Below, one piece after another: positions 26,864 to 35,171 of a stretch of 64,000 nucleotides of DNA (position 1 is the stretch's first letter; the number at the start of each line of letters is the position of its first letter). The notes beneath the pieces are model-generated. The model was given only the letters and a program-made list of their open reading frames with translations, was not told the DNA's origin and did not search any database. Location of the stretch: positions 1 through 64,000 of the forward strand of contig JBDHDH010000006.1 of the NCBI GenBank assembly GCA_039591615.1, given 5' to 3'. The position numbers were made by a program, and so were the translations under genes. This DNA is from JBDHDH01 sp039591615 (GTDB taxonomy: Bacteria; Gemmatimonadota; Gemmatimonadetes; Gemmatimonadales; GWC2-71-9).

Positions 26864-28021
26864 ATGGCCATCGAGGGGCCGCTCAGAGAGCTGGGCATCC
26901 ACGATGTCTTTCAGTTACTCGATCTGAGTCGAAAGACGGGTACCCTGTCGGTCACATCGAATCTTCGGCGGAACCAGGGGACGGTGGTCTTCGCCGATGG
27001 CGCCGTGATCTATGCCGAGATCCACAGCAATCCTCATCCCCTGGGCCATCTCCTGGTCCGGTCGGGCAAGATTACCGAAGCGGATCTTCAGCGCGCCAGG
27101 GACATGCAGCAGCGGGGCGATCGCCATCGATTGGGCGAAGTGCTGGTCGCCATCGGGGCGGTGACGCACAGGGAGCTCGTGCGTCAGGTGCGCTTCCAGA
27201 TCGAGGAAGTCATCTTCGAGCTCCTGAGCTGGCGGGAGGGGTACTTCTCGTTCGCCGAAGGCGACGTGCACCATGTTCCGGCCGACGCCGCCGTGCGAAT
27301 CCCGACCGAATCCCTCCTCATGGAGGGGGCCAGGCGGATCGATGAGTGGTCCCAAATCGAAGGCCGGATCCCGCACCTCGGTGTCATCCCGACGCTGGCA
27401 CCGGCGAGCGGAGGTGGGGAGGGATCCCTGGACCTGCTTCCCACCGAATGGGAGGTCCTGGCGGCCGTCGATGGTGACCGTGACGTCCGGGGCATCGCAG
27501 CCTTGCTGGGCCGTTCGGAGTTCGAGGTCGCCAAGATCATCTTCGGCCTGGACGCGGCCGGCGTGCTAACGATCACAGAACCTGCACGAGCCAATGGCGA
27601 ATCTCTCCAGGCTACCGAGGACGTGACCGCGCTCCTGGCGCGGGCAACGGCCGCAGCGGCCGGCGGCGACCTGGACGAGGCCCGTAGCTGGGCTGAGCAG
27701 GCACGCTCACTGGATCCGCATGAACCGGCGATCTATTCGCTGTTAGGGGAGCTGGAGCTTGCGTCGCGAAGGCCGCACGAAGCAGAGGAGTACCTCCGGC
27801 GGGCCCTTCGGCTGGATCCGCTCTTGGTGTCCGCCCATCGGCTCCTCGGTGACGCGCTCGCGCTTCAGGGACGCTTCCCCGAGGCGGTGGAATGGTGGCA
27901 GCGTTGGCTCAAGATCGGGGAGCATGACGAGCACACAAATGCCGACGAGGTGCAACGCGTTCGGGAATCGGTGCGAGCCGCGGAAACGCTGAACACCCTC
28001 GTGCGTGGGGCACATGGTTGA
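26864..28021 (+). CDS. PATAN (DUF4388)-MshEN-like-TPR protein 1
   Basis: The 385-residue product starts with a PATAN/DUF4388 domain (residues 1-52, GPLRELGIHDVFQLLDLSRK). Residues 59-82 and 89-112 are two 24-residue segments matching the MshEN c-di-GMP-binding pattern (RLG-x2-LV-x2-G, L17, Q24) with a 6-residue spacer. A helical region with LLMEGARRIDEW follows, then a winged-helix-like segment and C-terminal TPRs. PATAN domains in cyanobacterial phototaxis bind CheY-like regulators. It may thus link CheY and c-di-GMP to the MglA module nearby. Start ATG 26864, 2 nt after the TPR gene. Confidence 0.8.
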   Translation: MAIEGPLRELGIHDVFQLLDLSRKTGTLSVTSNLRRNQGTVVFADGAVIYAEIHSNPHPLGHLLVRSGKITEADLQRARDMQQRGDRHRLGEVLVAIGAVTHRELVRQVRFQIEEVIFELLSWREGYFSFAEGDVHHVPADAAVRIPTESLLMEGARRIDEWSQIEGRIPHLGVIPTLAPASGGGEGSLDLLPTEWEVLAAVDGDRDVRGIAALLGRSEFEVAKIIFGLDAAGVLTITEPARANGESLQATEDVTALLARATAAAAGGDLDEARSWAEQARSLDPHEPAIYSLLGELELASRRPHEAEEYLRRALRLDPLLVSAHRLLGDALALQGRFPEAVEWWQRWLKIGEHDEHTNADEVQRVRESVRAAETLNTLVRGAHG

Positions 28022-28892
28022 CGATATCAAGGCAATGACGGCGGAGCTGGCACGCGATCCCACCAGTCTCGTCTTCCTCAATCTCGGTGAAGCCCTCAGG
28101 GCTCGGGGACAGTCCGAGCCCGCGGCCCGCATCGCCGCGTCCGGCGTCGTGCGGCACCCCGATCTCCCCAGTGCCCACGATCTCTACGCCCGCGTCCTGG
28201 TGGATCTCGGGGATTTCGAGCGGGCCTACCATGAGTGGACGGTGGTGCTGGAGCTGGACCAGCGGCACTTCGGAGCCCACAAAGGCCTGGGCTTCCTGTG
28301 CTACCGCTGGGGCGATCTCGACGGGGCCGTGGATCACCTGGAGCTCGCTCTCGCCGCGGATCCTCGCGACCAGTCGGTCGTTCACGCGTTACAGCGTGTC
28401 CGCGAGGGAACCGCTGAGCTGGCGGCGCCCCCGGAGCCTGCTGAAGAGCCCGCAGCGCAGCGGAAAGAGGGAAAGGAGGCAGAGGAGGGAGGGAAAGAAC
28501 CCGCCGTCGAACCCGTGGTGGCCGCAGATGCTTCGCCTTGGGCTGCCCTGGAAGGGGGTGGTGGCCGCGGTGTCATGCTGGCAGACGAGCGCGGGCTCCT
28601 GCTGAGCGGAGGGCTCGAGGGGGCTGACCTTGGAGAAGTGGGAGAGGAAGTGGCGGCCTACCTGGCGGGTGCGGCGCAGGAGGCCGGGCGCGCGGCCCGG
28701 CTGCTCGACTTCGGTGCCTGGCGCTCGATGCTCGTGGAGGGCGAGGGGCTGAACCTGCTCGTCACGCCGCCCACCGACGACACGGTGTTGCTCCTGATCC
28801 GAGGCCACACCGTCCCACAGGGACGACTGCGCGTGCTGGCCGAACGCGCGAGCCGGAGTGCCAGGACGTGGCTCGAGGAGCAGCAGCCGTGA
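28014..28892 (+). CDS. TPR protein with C-terminal roadblock/LC7-like domain
   Basis: The 292-residue protein has about three TPRs (residues 5-135), a Glu/Ala/Lys-rich linker (about 140-175) and a C-terminal region of roadblock/LC7 type (GVMLADERGLLLSGGL through NLLVTPPTDDTVLLLI). Roadblock domains pair with MglA-like GTPases as activators or scaffolds. ATG 28014 overlaps the preceding gene by 8 nt; GTG 28005 is an alternative. It is the first of three consecutive roadblock genes before mglA. Confidence 0.75.
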   Translation: MVDDIKAMTAELARDPTSLVFLNLGEALRARGQSEPAARIAASGVVRHPDLPSAHDLYARVLVDLGDFERAYHEWTVVLELDQRHFGAHKGLGFLCYRWGDLDGAVDHLELALAADPRDQSVVHALQRVREGTAELAAPPEPAEEPAAQRKEGKEAEEGGKEPAVEPVVAADASPWAALEGGGGRGVMLADERGLLLSGGLEGADLGEVGEEVAAYLAGAAQEAGRAARLLDFGAWRSMLVEGEGLNLLVTPPTDDTVLLLIRGHTVPQGRLRVLAERASRSARTWLEEQQP

Positions 28893-29239
28893 CGTTGCCT
28901 TTCACCGATGCCCTCGAGCGGCTCACGCGGGTCCGCGGCGTTCGCGGCGCTATGCTGGTGGCGGGCGACGACGGGTTGGTGGTCGCCGAAACGCTCATGG
29001 AAGGGGTCCGGGGCAACGCCGTCGCCGCGCTCGCGGCGAGCCTTGCGAAGCGACTCCGCAAAGCGTGCGAGGCCGCGGGCGGTGGGATTCCCAGATTCTT
29101 TCATTTGCAGGCTGAGGGCGGAACGCTGGTGGTCGTGCCGGCTCCCGATGGCGTGTTGGTGGTGGCCGTGGGCGACCGTGATCTCAACATCGGTTTGCTC
29201 CGGCTCGAGATGCGCAGGGTGGCCGAGGCCGTGGTATGA
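28889..29239 (+). CDS. Roadblock/LC7-domain protein
   Basis: A single-domain protein of 116 residues. The pattern LTRVRGVRGAMLVAGDDGLVV followed by helix, strand GGTLVVVPAPDGVLVVAV and final helix is the roadblock fold, here spanning nearly the full length. Such proteins regulate Ras-like GTPases; MglB in Myxococcus is the model. GTG 28889 overlaps the stop before it, and its own stop overlaps the next ATG. Confidence 0.82.
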   Translation: MTLPFTDALERLTRVRGVRGAMLVAGDDGLVVAETLMEGVRGNAVAALAASLAKRLRKACEAAGGGIPRFFHLQAEGGTLVVVPAPDGVLVVAVGDRDLNIGLLRLEMRRVAEAVV

Positions 29240-29706
29240 ACCTGACCCGCGCGATCGAACCGTGGACCATCCAGCCCCTCGAACGTTTCGTGAACGAGTC
29301 ACAGGCACGCCTCACTCTCCTCATGACCCCGGCCGGCCAGGTGCTCGCTCAGCACGGTTTCACCCGAGCGATCGACGTCATGTCGGCGGCCACGTTGGGA
29401 GCGGCTATCCTCTCATCGAGCGGGGAGATCGCTCGAATGCTCAGCGACGCACCGTTCTCCTCTCTCAATCACCATGGGAAGAACTATGGCATCTTCCTGG
29501 CGAGCCTCGATTTGCCCCGGGAGCCGCTGCTGCTACTTGTGGTCTACGGCACCGACTCATCCGTTGGGCTGGTTCAGTTATTCTTCGAAGACCTCGTCCA
29601 CGATTTGGCGGCCGCGTGCCCGCCCCCGGAGACGAAGAAGCTCGTGCTCGCCGCCGATTTCGAGCGCGAACTCAATGAGAGCCTCGCGGCACTCTTTGGA
29701 CGGTGA
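29236..29706 (+). CDS. Roadblock/LC7-like protein, candidate MglB
   Basis: A 156-residue protein directly upstream of mglA (3 nt gap). LTLLMTPAGQVLAQHGFTRA, the helix DVMSAATLGAAILSSSGEIA and the strand pair around FLASLDLPREPLLLLVVYG fit a roadblock fold, more divergent than the previous gene. Position next to mglA makes it the best candidate for the GTPase-activating partner, though this is inference from context. ATG overlaps the preceding stop by 4 nt. Confidence 0.75.
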   Translation: MNLTRAIEPWTIQPLERFVNESQARLTLLMTPAGQVLAQHGFTRAIDVMSAATLGAAILSSSGEIARMLSDAPFSSLNHHGKNYGIFLASLDLPREPLLLLVVYGTDSSVGLVQLFFEDLVHDLAAACPPPETKKLVLAADFERELNESLAALFGR

Positions 29707-29709
29707 GCC

Positions 29710-30309
29710 ATGTCTCTCGTGAACTTCACCACGCGCGAGATCACTTGTAAGATCGTTTACTACGGTCCCGGCCGGTCCGGGAAGACCACCAACCTGCAAT
29801 ACGTCTATGGTCGGGTGCCCGAGGGGCGACGGGGGCGGATGGTCTCCCTGGCCACGCAAACGGACCGCACGCTCTTTTTCGACTTCCTGCCGCTGGAGCT
29901 GGGATCCATCTCCGGCTTCACGACACGCTTTCAGCTCTATACCGTTCCCGGTCAGGTCTACTACAACGCCACGCGCAAGCTGGTGCTACAAGGCGCGGAC
30001 GGCGTGGTCTTCGTTGCCGACAGTCAGGCACGTCAACTCGACGAGAACATCGAGAGCCTGCAGAATCTGCAGGTGAATCTCCTGGAGCAGGGCATCGACG
30101 TCCGGGAGATGCCCCTGGTGCTGCAGTACAACAAACAGGATTTGCCAGGGGATCTCGTCCTCTCGCGCGAGGAGCTGGACGATGCGCTGAACTTCCGGGA
30201 TGTGCCGAGCTTCGGCGCCGAGGCCCTGAACGGCAAGGGTATCTTCGAAACCCTCAAGGCGATCTCCGAGCTGGTCCTCCGCAGGTTGAGTCAGGAGGCA
30301 CCAGCATGA
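29710..30309 (+). CDS. mglA: MglA-family Ras-like GTPase
   Basis: The 199-residue protein has the P-loop GPGRSGKTT (19-27), the MglA hallmark TDRTLFFDFLP (51-61), the G3 motif TVPGQ (78-82) with Pro in place of Asp-x, and G4 NKQD (141-144). MglA defines the leading cell pole and drives gliding and pilus motility in Myxococcus. Here three roadblock genes precede it and a twin DnaA-like ATPase overlaps its end by 4 nt. A role in cell polarity downstream of the chemosensory genes is inferred. Confidence 0.93.
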   Translation: MSLVNFTTREITCKIVYYGPGRSGKTTNLQYVYGRVPEGRRGRMVSLATQTDRTLFFDFLPLELGSISGFTTRFQLYTVPGQVYYNATRKLVLQGADGVVFVADSQARQLDENIESLQNLQVNLLEQGIDVREMPLVLQYNKQDLPGDLVLSREELDDALNFRDVPSFGAEALNGKGIFETLKAISELVLRRLSQEAPA

Positions 30310-32252
30310 GTGTCGGGCTCAATCCTCGATTCACGTTCGATGCGTTCGTTGTCGGTCCTGCGAACCAATTGGCCGTGACGGCGGCGCGGGCGGTGGCGGA
30401 ATCTCCAGGGAGCGCGTACAACCCTCTCTTCATCAGCGGGCGCTCGGGTGTGGGGAAGACGCATCTGATGATGGCCGTCGGTCAGCTGGCGAAGACGCTC
30501 TCGCCAGCTGCGGCCGTAGACTACCTCACGCTCGATGCTTTTCAGGAGGCCTTCTTCGCGGCGAGAGCTGCCGGGCAATCCCAGGCGTTCCGCAATCGCT
30601 TGGGCGCCCTGGATCTGCTGCTGGTGGACGATGTGCATTATCTCGCTCGGCTCGGAGAGACGCAGCAGGAGCTGCTGCGCCTCGTTCAGCACCTTCAGTC
30701 GACGACCAAACAGATCGTACTCGCCGGCGAAGCAGCACCTACCGATATCCAAGACATGGACGAACGACTGCGAGTCCAGCTCGACGGTGGACTCGTTGTG
30801 GACATCACGCCGCCCGAATTCGAGACCCGGCTGACCATACTCCAGCGGCGTACCGCGGAGCGGGGGGCAGAGCTGGCGCCGGCCGTGCTGGAGACCATCG
30901 CGGGTATCGAGCTGGAAAGCGTGCGCGAGCTGCTCGGGTTTCTGAATCGCGTCGTGGCGCTCCAAGCCGTAAGCGAGAATCCGCTGACACCCGAGGTCGT
31001 GGAGGCGCTCATGGCGGGAGCGAGAACTGCCTACACGGTGGGTGGAACCGGGGTCGGGCCGGCTCGCGAGCCCGACGAGTTCGCCGCCTTCATGACCGAC
31101 GTCGCCGAAGAGATCGAACACCAGGTCGAAGCCTGGCGCGCCCGGCTCACTGACGGCCTGGAGCGGTGGAAAAACGAGGGCTACCGCACCGCCCGCCTCG
31201 AGCAGCTGCTCCAGCAGGACGTCCCGGTGGCTGTCGACCAGGCGCTCAAGGAGTTCGAGCGCGACGTCAAGCGCCTCCGATCGCTCGAGACCGCGATGGA
31301 GGCCATCCAACCAGGTCGGGCGGAAGATTCCGTTTTCCGCGATCCCGAGCGGGTCGCCGAGGCGGAAGCGATGGTGCAAGACGCCACGAAGCATCGGGTG
31401 CCGCCGCCAGCTCCGTCGGCGGCCTGGCGGTTCGCCACGTACGTCGAGGGGGAGGCCAACCGCGAAGCCCTGCGGGTGGCCCAATCTGCAACCGGAGAAC
31501 CCGGGCGGGGCGGTTCGCTCCTCCTCATCGTGGGGCCCACGGGTGTCGGCAAGACGCATCTGCTACATGCCATCGGCAATGCCTTGTCGAGTGCGTCTCA
31601 GGCCATGGTTGCCTGTTTCTCGGCTCAGCAGTTCCAGGACGAGCTCGAGGAGGCGCTGAGCAGCGAAGCACCGGGGCAGTGGCTTTCGCGGTACCAGCCG
31701 GTCGGTGCCTTCCTCCTCGACGACGTCCAGCTCTTGATTCGCGAGAAGCGGGCCCAGCACGAGCTGGCGCACCTGATCACACGGTTTCAGGCATCGGGCC
31801 GCCAGGTCGTGCTCACCGCCAGCGCGCCGCCAGGCGAGATCGAGGGTCTCCAGGAGCGGCTCGCCGGGCTATTGGAGCGGGGATACGTGGTGCGGATCGA
31901 CACGCCGGATCGCGACCTCCGTCGGGCCATCGTCGCGCGCAAACTCGAGGAGCGACACGGGGAGGTCAGCGGCGAGCTTGCAGATTACCTCGCCGCGCGA
32001 TCCGCCAACGGCATTCGAGCCGTGGTCACCATGGTGCAGCGCGTGCTCGATACGGCGGAAAGCCGGGGCGTGACGCCCTCGGTGACCCTCGCTCGCGAGC
32101 TCATCGAGGGGACGCAGCCGGTACGACCGCGGCCCGGGGGCATGCGTACGTCGGGCGTGGTCATCTCGCCGCTGGGCGGCGTCAGGAGCCGGGAAAAGAT
32201 GGTGTGGAGCTGGCCCGATCCGGGCGAGCGGTTGATCGAGGAACTGTACTAG
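30306..32252 (+). CDS. Twin DnaA-type AAA+ ATPase lacking a DNA-binding domain
   Basis: The 648-residue protein contains two DnaA/Hda-like AAA+ modules. Module 1 (about 8-240) opens like DnaA (FTFDAFVVGPANQLA), with Walker A 45-52 and D108/D109. Module 2 (about 373-605) has Walker A 410-417 and D472/D473. A predicted coiled-coil linker (about 255-365) joins them. The sensor II arginines (R207, R571) are kept, but by eye the Arg of DnaA box VII is Q158 and L522. The DnaA domain IV helix-turn-helix is absent. This is not a replication initiator; an ATP-dependent assembly role with MglA is inferred. Confidence 0.85.
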   Translation: MSVGLNPRFTFDAFVVGPANQLAVTAARAVAESPGSAYNPLFISGRSGVGKTHLMMAVGQLAKTLSPAAAVDYLTLDAFQEAFFAARAAGQSQAFRNRLGALDLLLVDDVHYLARLGETQQELLRLVQHLQSTTKQIVLAGEAAPTDIQDMDERLRVQLDGGLVVDITPPEFETRLTILQRRTAERGAELAPAVLETIAGIELESVRELLGFLNRVVALQAVSENPLTPEVVEALMAGARTAYTVGGTGVGPAREPDEFAAFMTDVAEEIEHQVEAWRARLTDGLERWKNEGYRTARLEQLLQQDVPVAVDQALKEFERDVKRLRSLETAMEAIQPGRAEDSVFRDPERVAEAEAMVQDATKHRVPPPAPSAAWRFATYVEGEANREALRVAQSATGEPGRGGSLLLIVGPTGVGKTHLLHAIGNALSSASQAMVACFSAQQFQDELEEALSSEAPGQWLSRYQPVGAFLLDDVQLLIREKRAQHELAHLITRFQASGRQVVLTASAPPGEIEGLQERLAGLLERGYVVRIDTPDRDLRRAIVARKLEERHGEVSGELADYLAARSANGIRAVVTMVQRVLDTAESRGVTPSVTLARELIEGTQPVRPRPGGMRTSGVVISPLGGVRSREKMVWSWPDPGERLIEELY

Positions 32253-33871
32253 TGGCGATCCGCGGTAGCCTCAAGGAGGCCTCGCTGCCCGACGTGCTGC
32301 AACTTCTGGCTCTGGGTCAGAAGACCGGGCGCCTGACCGTCAGCGATCGGCAGAATCTCGGTCATGTCTTCTTCGAGCGCGGTCGCATCACCGACGCCGC
32401 CGTCGTGAATCGGCGCGATCGCCTGGGCGATATCCTCGTCAAGAGCCACACGATCACGCAGGCACAACTCGAAGCCGCCATCGAGGAACAGGCCCGCACT
32501 CGCGACAAGCGCCTGGGGCAGATTCTCGTCGAGCAGGGATCGCTGTCTCGAAAGGACCTTGAGCACTTCGTTCGAGTGCAGATCGAAGAAGCTGTCTATT
32601 ACCTCTTCACCTGGACGACCGGCAACTTCCAGTTCGAAAGCGAAGTTCGGCCCGACCGTCACGATTTCACCATCTCGATCAATCCTGAGTCGCTCCTGTT
32701 GGAGGGAGCTCGGCGCGTTGACGAATGGAGCCTGATCGAAAAGAAGATCCCGACTCTCGACGTGATCTTCCGCGTGGACCGGGAACGCATCGACGGCTCC
32801 GACGTGACCCTCACGCCTGAGCAGGAGCGGGTCCTTCCGCTGATTGACGGCGCACGCGACGTCATCCAGATCGGTGAGGAGTCCGGGATGGGCGAGTTCG
32901 ACGTCGGGAAGGCGCTCTACGGGCTGCTCACCGCCGGGTTCCTCCACCCAACCGGGCGCAGCAAACCCCCGCCACCGGATGCGGTGAGCGACACGCGCCT
33001 TGCCGAGCACCGCAACCTGGGCGTGGCCTTCTACAAGGCCGGCATGCTGGACGAGTCGGCGCGGGAGTTTCGGCAGGTGGTCGAGCTCCGACCCGAAGAT
33101 GGCGCCGCATGGTTTCACCTCGGGCTCGTCGTCCTGAAACAAGCCAGGTGGTCAGAAGCCGCCGAGTTGCTCAAGCGGGCCGTCGAACAAGAGGGGAATA
33201 AGCCTTCCATCCTGTATAATCTCGCCCTGAGCTACGAGAAGGCCGACCGCCTCGAGGAGGCCGAGAGCGTGTACGCCGAAGCTGCGTCCAAGGCGCGTCA
33301 CGACCCACGGATCCTCACGGGGTGGGGCATCGTGGCGCTCAGACGTGGCGACTGCGAGGTGGCCGCCGGTCGCCTCGACCGGGCGCGAGAGGTGGCCCGC
33401 GACCGCCAGCTCAGCGAGCTGTGGTACTGGGCCCGATCCCTCGCCGCCGCAGGGGTGGAGCGGTACGAAGAGGCGGAAGAGCTGCTCCGCGATGCCATCG
33501 CGTTGTATCCGGGACAGGTCGTGTTGCAAAACAACCTGGCAGTGCTGCTCGAGGTGCGTGGTGACCAGGAGCAGGCGCAGCAGATCCTCGATCGCGCCGT
33601 GGAGCAAGATCCGTCGCTTCCGCAGCTCTCCAAGAATCTCGGTGATCTCTTATACCGGAGGGGGCGCTTTTCAGAGGCGTGGGAAGCGTACCAGCGTGCG
33701 GTCCGCCTCGATGCACGGCTCGGCGACGATGTGTACTTCCGGTTAGGTAACATCGCCTACAAGCAGCATGATCACGAAGGCGCGGCTGGTTTCTGGCAGG
33801 TCGTGCTGGAGTTGAACCCCCAGCATGAGCTTGCACGGGCGAACCTCGATACCATGCGAGCGCTAAAGTGA
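32252..33871 (+). CDS. PATAN (DUF4388)-MshEN-like-TPR protein 2
   Basis: GTG 32252 shares one base with the previous stop; longer frames lie inside it and are rejected. The 539-residue protein repeats the plan of PATAN protein 1: PATAN domain (1-52), tandem MshEN-like motifs (57-80 and 87-110) with a 6-residue spacer, a helical or winged-helix region (about 140-245) and at least six TPRs to the C-terminus. The second MshEN motif is the closer match; the first has His in the Gly-10 position. Possibly a c-di-GMP- and CheY-responsive adaptor acting with MglA. Confidence 0.8.
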   Translation: MAIRGSLKEASLPDVLQLLALGQKTGRLTVSDRQNLGHVFFERGRITDAAVVNRRDRLGDILVKSHTITQAQLEAAIEEQARTRDKRLGQILVEQGSLSRKDLEHFVRVQIEEAVYYLFTWTTGNFQFESEVRPDRHDFTISINPESLLLEGARRVDEWSLIEKKIPTLDVIFRVDRERIDGSDVTLTPEQERVLPLIDGARDVIQIGEESGMGEFDVGKALYGLLTAGFLHPTGRSKPPPPDAVSDTRLAEHRNLGVAFYKAGMLDESAREFRQVVELRPEDGAAWFHLGLVVLKQARWSEAAELLKRAVEQEGNKPSILYNLALSYEKADRLEEAESVYAEAASKARHDPRILTGWGIVALRRGDCEVAAGRLDRAREVARDRQLSELWYWARSLAAAGVERYEEAEELLRDAIALYPGQVVLQNNLAVLLEVRGDQEQAQQILDRAVEQDPSLPQLSKNLGDLLYRRGRFSEAWEAYQRAVRLDARLGDDVYFRLGNIAYKQHDHEGAAGFWQVVLELNPQHELARANLDTMRALK

Positions 33872-34680
33872 AGGTCTCGGCGCGCGATCCCGATCTCGTG
33901 GCCCTGATCGCCAAGATCGCCCGCGAGCGGGGCTTCTGTGGCGAGGCCTACAAGGACAGCGTGATCCGCCGACGGATTGCCGTGCGGATGCGGGCGCAGG
34001 GCGTCGCGAGCTACGCCCAGTACGCGTCCGTTCTCGATAGCGACCAAGGTGAGTACGAGCGGTTGCTCGATGCGCTCACCATCAATGTCAGCAAGTTCTT
34101 CCGCAACCGCGAAACGTGGGATGCTATCGCCACGCAAGTGGTCCCGACGCTGTGGGACGACCGAGCGACTCCACCACGCTGCTGGTCAGCCGGTTGCGCG
34201 TCCGGCGAAGAGCCCTACACCTTGGCGATTCTGTGGCTGGAGCAGGCCAGGAAGAGCGGCGGCGCCGACCGGCAGGTCGTCATCGATGCGACCGACCTAG
34301 ATCGCACCAGCCTGGATCGGGCCACGGAGGGGGTCTACCACTCCTCCGCCCTCGACGAGACACCGCAAGCGCTGGTCTCCCGGTACTTCGTGCCGGGCGA
34401 CCCCGCGCGCATCACGCCGGAGCTTCGGGCGTTAGTCAGGTTCCAGCGGCACGACATCCTGCGGGATCCCGCGCCCGTGCCACCCTACGACCTCATCCTG
34501 TGCCGTAACGTCGTCATCTACTTCGATCGGCCGACGCAGGATCGGTTGTTCACTCGCTTCGTCCACGCCCTCCGTCCAGGCGGCTTTCTGGTTCTGGGAA
34601 AGGTCGAAATCCTCTTTGGCCAAGCACGGGACGTCCTCGTGCCCGAGAATCCACGCGAACGCATCTATCGGCGGCCGTGA
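33868..34680 (+). CDS. cheR: Chemoreceptor methyltransferase CheR
   Basis: The 270-residue protein shows the CheR pattern: N-terminal helical domain with INVSKFFRN, the SAM-binding CWSAGCASGEEPYTLAI and YDLILCRNVVIYF. It methylates receptor glutamates using SAM. It is coupled by GTGA to the PATAN protein and by GTGA to cheD. No receptor gene is present in the window, so its targets are encoded elsewhere. Confidence 0.95.
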   Translation: MKVSARDPDLVALIAKIARERGFCGEAYKDSVIRRRIAVRMRAQGVASYAQYASVLDSDQGEYERLLDALTINVSKFFRNRETWDAIATQVVPTLWDDRATPPRCWSAGCASGEEPYTLAILWLEQARKSGGADRQVVIDATDLDRTSLDRATEGVYHSSALDETPQALVSRYFVPGDPARITPELRALVRFQRHDILRDPAPVPPYDLILCRNVVIYFDRPTQDRLFTRFVHALRPGGFLVLGKVEILFGQARDVLVPENPRERIYRRP

Positions 34681-35171
34681 CCTCTCCTCAGGCGCAGACG
34701 TTGGTGCGTATGGGAGAGCTGGCGGTGGCCCGCGGGGAGGGAACGCTGGTCGCCCTCGGACTCGGTAGCTGCGTGGCTGTCGTCCTGCATGATCCCGTCC
34801 CATGCATCGGACTCCTGGTTCACGTCGTCCTGCCTTCGCGGGCCCTGTCGCGTGACCACGACCATCCCGGCCGTGCGGCAGATAGCGCTATCCCCCATGC
34901 GCTGGGCGCGATGCGGGAGTGTGGTGCCGATCCGGCGCGCGTCACGGCCCGCCTCATCGGGGGCGCCAGCATGTTCAGCGACCTCCTCGCCACCGGAACG
35001 GTCCACATCGGCGAGCGCAACGTAGTCGCCTGTCGCATGGGTCTCCGCACGGCCAGTATTCCCATCGTCAGGGAGGCGGTCGGCGGAGCCTCGGGACGAT
35101 CGGTCTGGTTCGAGGTCGCGAGCGGTCGGGTGACAGTTCGCTCGGTGGGCCATGAGCCAGCCGAGCTCTGA
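34677..35171 (+). CDS. cheD: Chemoreceptor deamidase-like CheD
   Basis: A 164-residue CheD. The catalytic Cys C32 (GLGSCVAV) and His H49 (HVVLP) are present, 17 residues apart as in Thermotoga CheD. The triad threonine (T21 in Thermotoga, six residues before Cys) is replaced by A26. It may have lowered deamidase activity and act mainly as the CheC partner. It overlaps cheB by 20 nt. Confidence 0.92.
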   Translation: MTSPQAQTLVRMGELAVARGEGTLVALGLGSCVAVVLHDPVPCIGLLVHVVLPSRALSRDHDHPGRAADSAIPHALGAMRECGADPARVTARLIGGASMFSDLLATGTVHIGERNVVACRMGLRTASIPIVREAVGGASGRSVWFEVASGRVTVRSVGHEPAEL

